Shown: in pieces, positions 62,901-64,000 of the stretch
Position numbering within the stretch: the stretch's first letter is position 1
Layout of the letters: the number at the start of each line of letters is the position of its first letter
Assembly (NCBI GenBank): GCA_963277665.1
Contig: OY728143.1
Coordinates: 235,963,591 to 236,027,590 of the forward strand
DNA length: 64,000 bases
DNA from: Viscum album
Lineage: Eukaryota; Streptophyta; Magnoliopsida; Santalales; Viscaceae
Direction: 5' to 3'
The notes under the pieces: model-generated
Databases searched by the model: none
What the model was told of the DNA's origin: nothing
Seen by the model: the letters and a program-made list of their open reading frames with translations, nothing else
Made by a program: the position numbers and the translations under genes

Positions 62901-63038
62901 TAAGAAAATCTCGCATGCATATTTAATGAACGTACCGTAATAAAGTTCAAAATTCTGTTTTGCACTCACCGAGCATCAGAATCACGTGTCGTTAGAGCAT
63001 ATGGTATCAGAATAATTCCATGTAATAAAAAAATTACA
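59934..63038 (-). repeat. E3 5' LTR
   Basis: About 3.1 kb, complete, matching 36849-37343 plus 46567-48933. In element orientation it starts near TGTAATTTTTTTATTACATG or alternatively at TGATACCA (63009), and ends AAAACA. It preserves at 60390-60425 the continuous sequence that E4 interrupted in the other LTR. The frames 61265-61798 (+) and others lie in its GC-rich island and are not genes. Confidence 0.75.
61195..61800. repeat. GC-rich island in E3 5' LTR
   Basis: Counterpart of 47390-47960, again strongly GC-rich with 'gacccg', 'ggtctg' and 'ccagaccag'-type phrases and many CpGs, such as 'ctggggcgcgtcccgcc'. The island is conserved in position in both LTRs although its detailed sequence has diverged considerably. 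Confidence 0.6.
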
Positions 63039-64000
63039 CGTAAATTTTTTGACTTTACATTTATTTTTAATGTAATAATTATCATATATTTACCTCAATG
63101 CTCTTTAAATGTTTTAACCAATATTTGTTTATATAGTTTGTTTTCATTATAGTGTGTCATTTATTGATACATGGTCATCCCTAGAAGACCATTCAAACTT
63201 TATATTACATGATCTGACCTGTCTATAGATTTATCATCATTTTAGGATCAAATCCATTATATGGTTGAATTTTCATTTATCAATAACTATTACATTATCA
63301 TATATATGGCTCTTTTATACACAATTATATTTCATGAAGGGAATAAGTAAAAATTTCTAGGACAATGTTAGAGAATAAAATATTTCAGTACATAATATTG
63401 ATAATGAGATAGTTATTAATTTTTGGGAGTTTAATATGAAAATAATTGAATCCCATATTTGACTAAAATGATGTTCAAAGAATTAATTGTGGTATCTAGA
63501 GGTCAACATTAGTTACCATGTATTCCTAAAAATAAATTATTGTCGAAAGGCTTTCAGATTTGTGAATAAATGAAAGAAAATCTAAATATATATGGTTCTC
63601 TTTATTATTATTGATCATATAATTATTGTATCTTATCATTTTAAACATCCTCAAAATATCTATCATGTTTAAAATGTATTACTTGTGTCTCTCTTGAAGA
63701 AGTACATATATGATCATTCACATTTACTTCACTCAATGGTCAAACTAAGGGAGAATTATCTCTCTAATTATGAATGACTTTTGGAGATTATGTATCATAG
63801 AAATATTGGGCTATGAAATTATTCCACTAAACAGGTAATTTTTTTTGTTGAAAAGATAAAATAATGGAATCAACATGGAAACCTAAGGATGCGATGTGAC
63901 AGACTTTTCATCAAGTGTTTGAATCGGAGTGACTTACATTTATGTGTTAAATTATTATATATCGTTGTATGAAAAATACTATGATTTATGATATAATTTT
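63039..64000. other. AT-rich DNA right of E3, no gene recognised
   Basis: No reading frame over 60 codons and no match to other parts of the window that I could see. It should be the continuation of the sequence left of 36849 if E3 is a simple insertion, but I could not confirm this. Confidence 0.35.

Larger units (their letters stand above)
36849..63038 (-). mobile_element. E3: Ty3/gypsy retrotransposon with two nested elements
   Basis: The 5' LTR (element sense) is at 59934-63038; the 3' LTR is at 36849-48933 and is split by E4. Between them on the - strand lie RT, RNase H and integrase remnants, split by the CACTA element E5. Once E4 and E5 are removed the element would be about 8.4 kb. 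The PBS (59921-59933) is followed almost directly by the RT N-terminal region, so gag and protease appear deleted or never present. Integrase also runs nearly up to the 3' LTR. The RT/IN sequence type and long LTRs resemble the Tekay/Del chromovirus lineage, as for E4; this is inference. No target duplication could be confirmed. Confidence 0.75.

Overview
The window is intergenic DNA from a large plant nuclear genome. I see no intact host gene. It is AT-rich and CpG-poor, and almost all of it can be assigned to nested, decayed transposable elements: Ty3/gypsy LTR retrotransposons, one LTR element without coding capacity, and one CACTA DNA transposon. The best preserved pol element is about 9.2 kb with LTRs of about 2.2 kb. 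That architecture is like the del element of Lilium, so a giant-genome monocot such as a Liliales species is a reasonable guess, but the sequence does not prove it. Every coding region is a pseudogene broken by stops and frameshifts.

Left half (1-33 kb). A very old + strand Ty3/gypsy pol relic (E0) has its protease region at about 1.57-1.94 kb. Its reverse transcriptase, RNase H and integrase resume at about 30.6-33.1 kb. It was split by a - strand LTR element (E1, about 1.94-30.56 kb, LTRs about 3.8 kb, about 2.4 kb internal, no recognised genes). The right LTR of E1 was then split by an 18.6-kb array, E2 (8318-26926). E2 is a - strand non-autonomous LTR element organised LTR-internal-LTR-internal-LTR, with three LTRs of 5083-5086 bp and two internal domains of 1677 bp. 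Each internal domain has a PBS, a PPT and a tRNA-like segment but no open reading frame. This is the most unusual object in the window and resembles a LARD (large retrotransposon derivative).

Right half (33-64 kb). After poorly resolved DNA and a faint second gypsy relic (about 36.1-36.5 kb) comes a - strand Ty3/gypsy element, E3 (about 36.85-63.04 kb, LTRs about 2.9-3.1 kb with a GC-rich island). Two elements are nested in it. E4 (37344-46566, + strand, gag-PR-RT-RNaseH-IN plus a chromodomain-like tail) sits in the left LTR. E5, a CACTA transposon (about 50744-59344), sits within the RT-RNase H region. E5 has palindromic subterminal repeats, four G-rich one-strand minisatellite blocks (about 2.9 kb in total) and possible captured exon fragments.

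The nesting gives relative ages: E0 before E1 before E2, and E3 before E4 and E5. Boundaries come from comparing copies by eye. E2 and E4 ends are good to a few bases; E1, E3 and E5 ends may be off by tens of bases.
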